The translations under genes and the position numbers were made by a program. Shown piece by piece: positions 62,230-64,000 of a stretch of 64,000 bases of DNA; the stretch's first letter is position 1, and each line of letters starts with the position of its first letter. Origin of the DNA: Sinomonas sp. ASV486 (GTDB taxonomy: Bacteria; Actinomycetota; Actinomycetes; Actinomycetales; Micrococcaceae). The notes beneath the pieces were generated by a model. That model saw only the letters and a program-made list of their open reading frames with translations. It did no database searches and was not told the origin of the DNA. The stretch lies in contig NZ_JAVFJK010000003.1 of assembly GCF_030908215.1 (NCBI RefSeq), positions 247,883 through 311,882 on the forward strand, written 5' to 3'.

Positions 62230-62988
62230 GGCCCGCGAAGCGGGCCGCCGACGCGCTCGGGCAACATCAGCCCGCAGGCCGGGTCAGAACGAAGTGGGCG
62301 GCGCGCCAGCCAATACTGCTCAGCGGCTCGGGCGACCTCAGCACCGCCACTCCGCCAGAGGATGAACGCCTGGCCCGGAGAATCCCGCAGCGCCTCCCGC
62401 TAACGGTTCCTTTGACGAGACATTCAGGAGCCCCGTGCTCGGGGGAGAGTCCATGGGGAAATCCGACGAGTTCTGCGGCCCCTGCCTGTCTCGACAATGT
62501 GTCTCGCGCCAGATTCTCAGAAACGAACTCGATTGAGCCTTTCATTGGACACCGGCCCCTCCCGGTTCGGCTGCACCTCTTGTCAGTTTCCCAGGACCTC
62601 CCCAAAAGAAATCCAAGTCGTCTTCAAGTTTCCCTAAGTCCTCTGCACAGTCCGATGGCAACGGGGCGTGCGCCATAGATGCCTGCGCATGTGCGGTGGT
62701 GCGCGGTCAAGTTGAAGTCCGGCGCCGGCCCCCGACTTCCGAAGTGCCGTGTTGCGAGGATTGATTGCAGGCCGACGCCGGGGGGCTATGGATTCTGGCA
62801 ATCCGGGTGCGTGGATGATCTCAGGATGAACCGAACTGAGTTCTGTGGCCGCCCCTACGCGGGCTCCGTGAGCGGCCTCGGAAGAGGTGCCCGCCATTGC
62901 CGCAGAGCTCGTTACGTCCGAGGGGGCCGCGCAGGGTAGTCATCGGCTCATCCGTGGAAGCGGCTTTCTCGAATTGGAGAGCGCTGGC
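62230..62988. other. Gene-poor stretch between the iclR operon and acyl-CoA synthetase
   Basis: About 760 bp with only short, unconvincing open frames and less biased codon use than the surroundings. A direct repeat TGTCTCG-N6-TGTCTCG lies near 62490-62512. I see no RNA gene or mobile element; it may be decayed sequence plus promoters. Confidence 0.4.
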
Positions 62989-63999
62989 TCAGCTCGCGTA
63001 CTGACGGCGAAGGTCAGCCTTGCGGATCTTGCCGCTGGCAGTTCGCGGCATCTCGCTAACGAAGACCACCGTCTTGGGGACCTTGTAGCGGGCGAGGCGG
63101 CGGTCAAGGTGGGCCCGGACCTGGTCCTCGGTCAGGCTGGCGCCGCTCCGAACAGTGATGACGGCGCGAGGCACTTCGCCCCATTTTGCGTCCGGTACCC
63201 CGATGACCGCGACGGCTGCGACTGCTTCGAGCTCGGCAATGGCCGACTCGACCTCTGCTGGGTAGATGTTCTCTCCACCCGAGATGATCATGTCCTTGAG
63301 CCGGTCGGAGACGAAGAGGAAGCCTTCATCGTCCCCGTATCCCATATCACCCGAGCGGAACCAGACCCCGTCAGCGTAGGCGTCCCGCGTGGCGTCCGAG
63401 CGGTTCCAGTATTCGCACATGACGTTCGGGCCCGAGATCTGGATCTCGCCCACGTCGCCAGGCCCTGCGGTGAGGCCGAGCGGGTCGACAATGCGCATCT
63501 GGGTGAAGAAATGGGTCAGCCCCGCAGATCCGGCCTTCTCGAGGGACCGCTCTGCGGGGAGCATTGTCACTCCGGGGGCGGTTTCGGTCATGCCGTAGCA
63601 GCTGGTGAAGTGGATCCCGCGGGACTCGTAGGCCTCGAGGACCCGACCCGTGACGGGCGAGCCTCCGCAGGTGAGCTTCTGGAGGGAGCTCAGGTCTGCG
63701 CTCGGCCAGTCCGGGTGCTCGGCGATCATCTGGAAGGTCGTCGGGACGCCGTTGAGCGTGGTGACGCCGTGTCGTTGGATGAGGGCAAGAGCGCGAGAAG
63801 GGTCGAACTTCTCTTCGATCACTATGGTTGCGCCCTTCAGGAGCATGGGCAGAAGCCCCATGTCGAGGGAAGCGACGTGGAAGAGCGGGGAAATCAGGAG
63901 CGCCACGTCGTCTCTGCTCAATTCCATGTCGATGAGGACGTTGATGCAGTTCCAGGTGATGTTACCGTGCGTGAGCAGGGCTCCCTTGGGTTTGCCGGT
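62989..63999 (-). CDS. Acyl-CoA synthetase (AMP-forming), C-terminal part
   Basis: The gene runs off the right edge; 336 codons are visible and the N-terminal third is missing. The visible protein begins TGKPKGALLTHGN (from the AMP-binding TSGTTGKPKG motif), then SCYGMTETAPG, YADGVWFRSGDMGYGDDEGF, SDRLKDMIISGGENIYPAEVE and the C-terminal catalytic Lys motif PRTASGKIRKADLR. It is of the fatty acyl/aryl-CoA ligase type that forms acyl-adenylate then acyl-CoA. Substrate unknown; it is on the same strand as the iclR operon but 0.8 kb away. Confidence 0.9.
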   Translation of the reverse strand, partial: TGKPKGALLTHGNITWNCINVLIDMELSRDDVALLISPLFHVASLDMGLLPMLLKGATIVIEEKFDPSRALALIQRHGVTTLNGVPTTFQMIAEHPDWPSADLSSLQKLTCGGSPVTGRVLEAYESRGIHFTSCYGMTETAPGVTMLPAERSLEKAGSAGLTHFFTQMRIVDPLGLTAGPGDVGEIQISGPNVMCEYWNRSDATRDAYADGVWFRSGDMGYGDDEGFLFVSDRLKDMIISGGENIYPAEVESAIAELEAVAAVAVIGVPDAKWGEVPRAVITVRSGASLTEDQVRAHLDRRLARYKVPKTVVFVSEMPRTASGKIRKADLRRQYAS

Positions 64000-64000
64000 G

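Noticed and set aside
62634-62939. Short open frames on both strands
   Set aside because: No ribosome-binding site, no domain, Arg/Pro-rich composition typical of spurious high-GC frames.
1-64000. CRISPR arrays, insertion sequences and rRNA genes
   Set aside because: None seen: no regularly spaced direct repeats of 25-40 bp, no transposase motif, no rRNA sequence.

Overview
The window is a piece of a high-GC actinobacterial chromosome, most likely Micrococcaceae (Arthrobacter/Sinomonas-like). The evidence is a complete dcw cell-wall/division cluster without ftsA, a polar-growth DivIVA, SepF and YggT next to FtsZ, a class II DAHP synthase, a PASTA kinase with an Rv2175c-like partner, frequent GTG starts, and gene order matching the Mycobacterium tuberculosis blocks mraZ-to-fadD15 and gcvH-garA-Rv1828-Rv1829-Rv1830. 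The genus is inferred, not proven. All functional calls come from reading motifs and gene order; no database search was run.

Region 1 (1-22,000, minus strand): a partial unknown membrane protein, rluD-like, lspA, divIVA, yggT, sepF, yggS, pgeF, ftsZ, ftsQ, murC, murG, ftsW, murD, mraY, murF, murE, ftsI, an ftsL-like gene, rsmH and mraZ. Most neighbours overlap by ATGA or GTGA, so translation is coupled. The cluster starts at a promoter overlapped by four 10-bp-spaced MraZ-type repeats. MurE carries an H where diaminopimelate-adding enzymes have R, which suggests L-lysine peptidoglycan.

Region 2 (22,500-37,700): DUF3040 membrane protein, DNA polymerase IV, a lipoprotein, a polyprenyl diphosphate synthase, the Rv2175c-like DNA-binding protein, a LysM lytic transglycosylase, PknL with four PASTA repeats, DAHP synthase, a PlsC acyltransferase, two tandem esterase-type hydrolases, a small membrane protein, a ROK glucokinase and a FadD15-like acyl-CoA ligase.

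Region 3 (37,700-49,700): a ParA/MinD ATPase with a long disordered N-terminus, pyruvate carboxylase, a second ParA-type ATPase, an abnormal poly-G/poly-C hairpin (possibly an assembly artefact), and the minus-strand set gcvH, FHA protein (GarA/OdhI), MerR (FtsR-like), bifunctional nuclease and second MerR. An Fpg/Nei glycosylase and an acetyl-CoA hydrolase/CoA-transferase then converge with no gap.

Region 4 (49,700-57,250) is accessory: a decayed glycosyltransferase, a polytopic membrane protein, a decayed dienelactone hydrolase, a luciferase-like monooxygenase, an acyltransferase-type membrane protein, a divergent SDR/TetR pair around a large palindrome, and a wax ester synthase/DGAT.

Region 5 (57,250-64,000) begins at a 3' fragment of a tRNA-Pro gene with its terminator, a likely attachment site. 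To its right lies an island-like catabolic operon: IclR regulator, DctA-type carboxylate transporter, FAD-dependent oxidoreductase and QsuD-type quinate/shikimate dehydrogenase. After an almost gene-free 0.8 kb comes an acyl-CoA synthetase that runs off the window.
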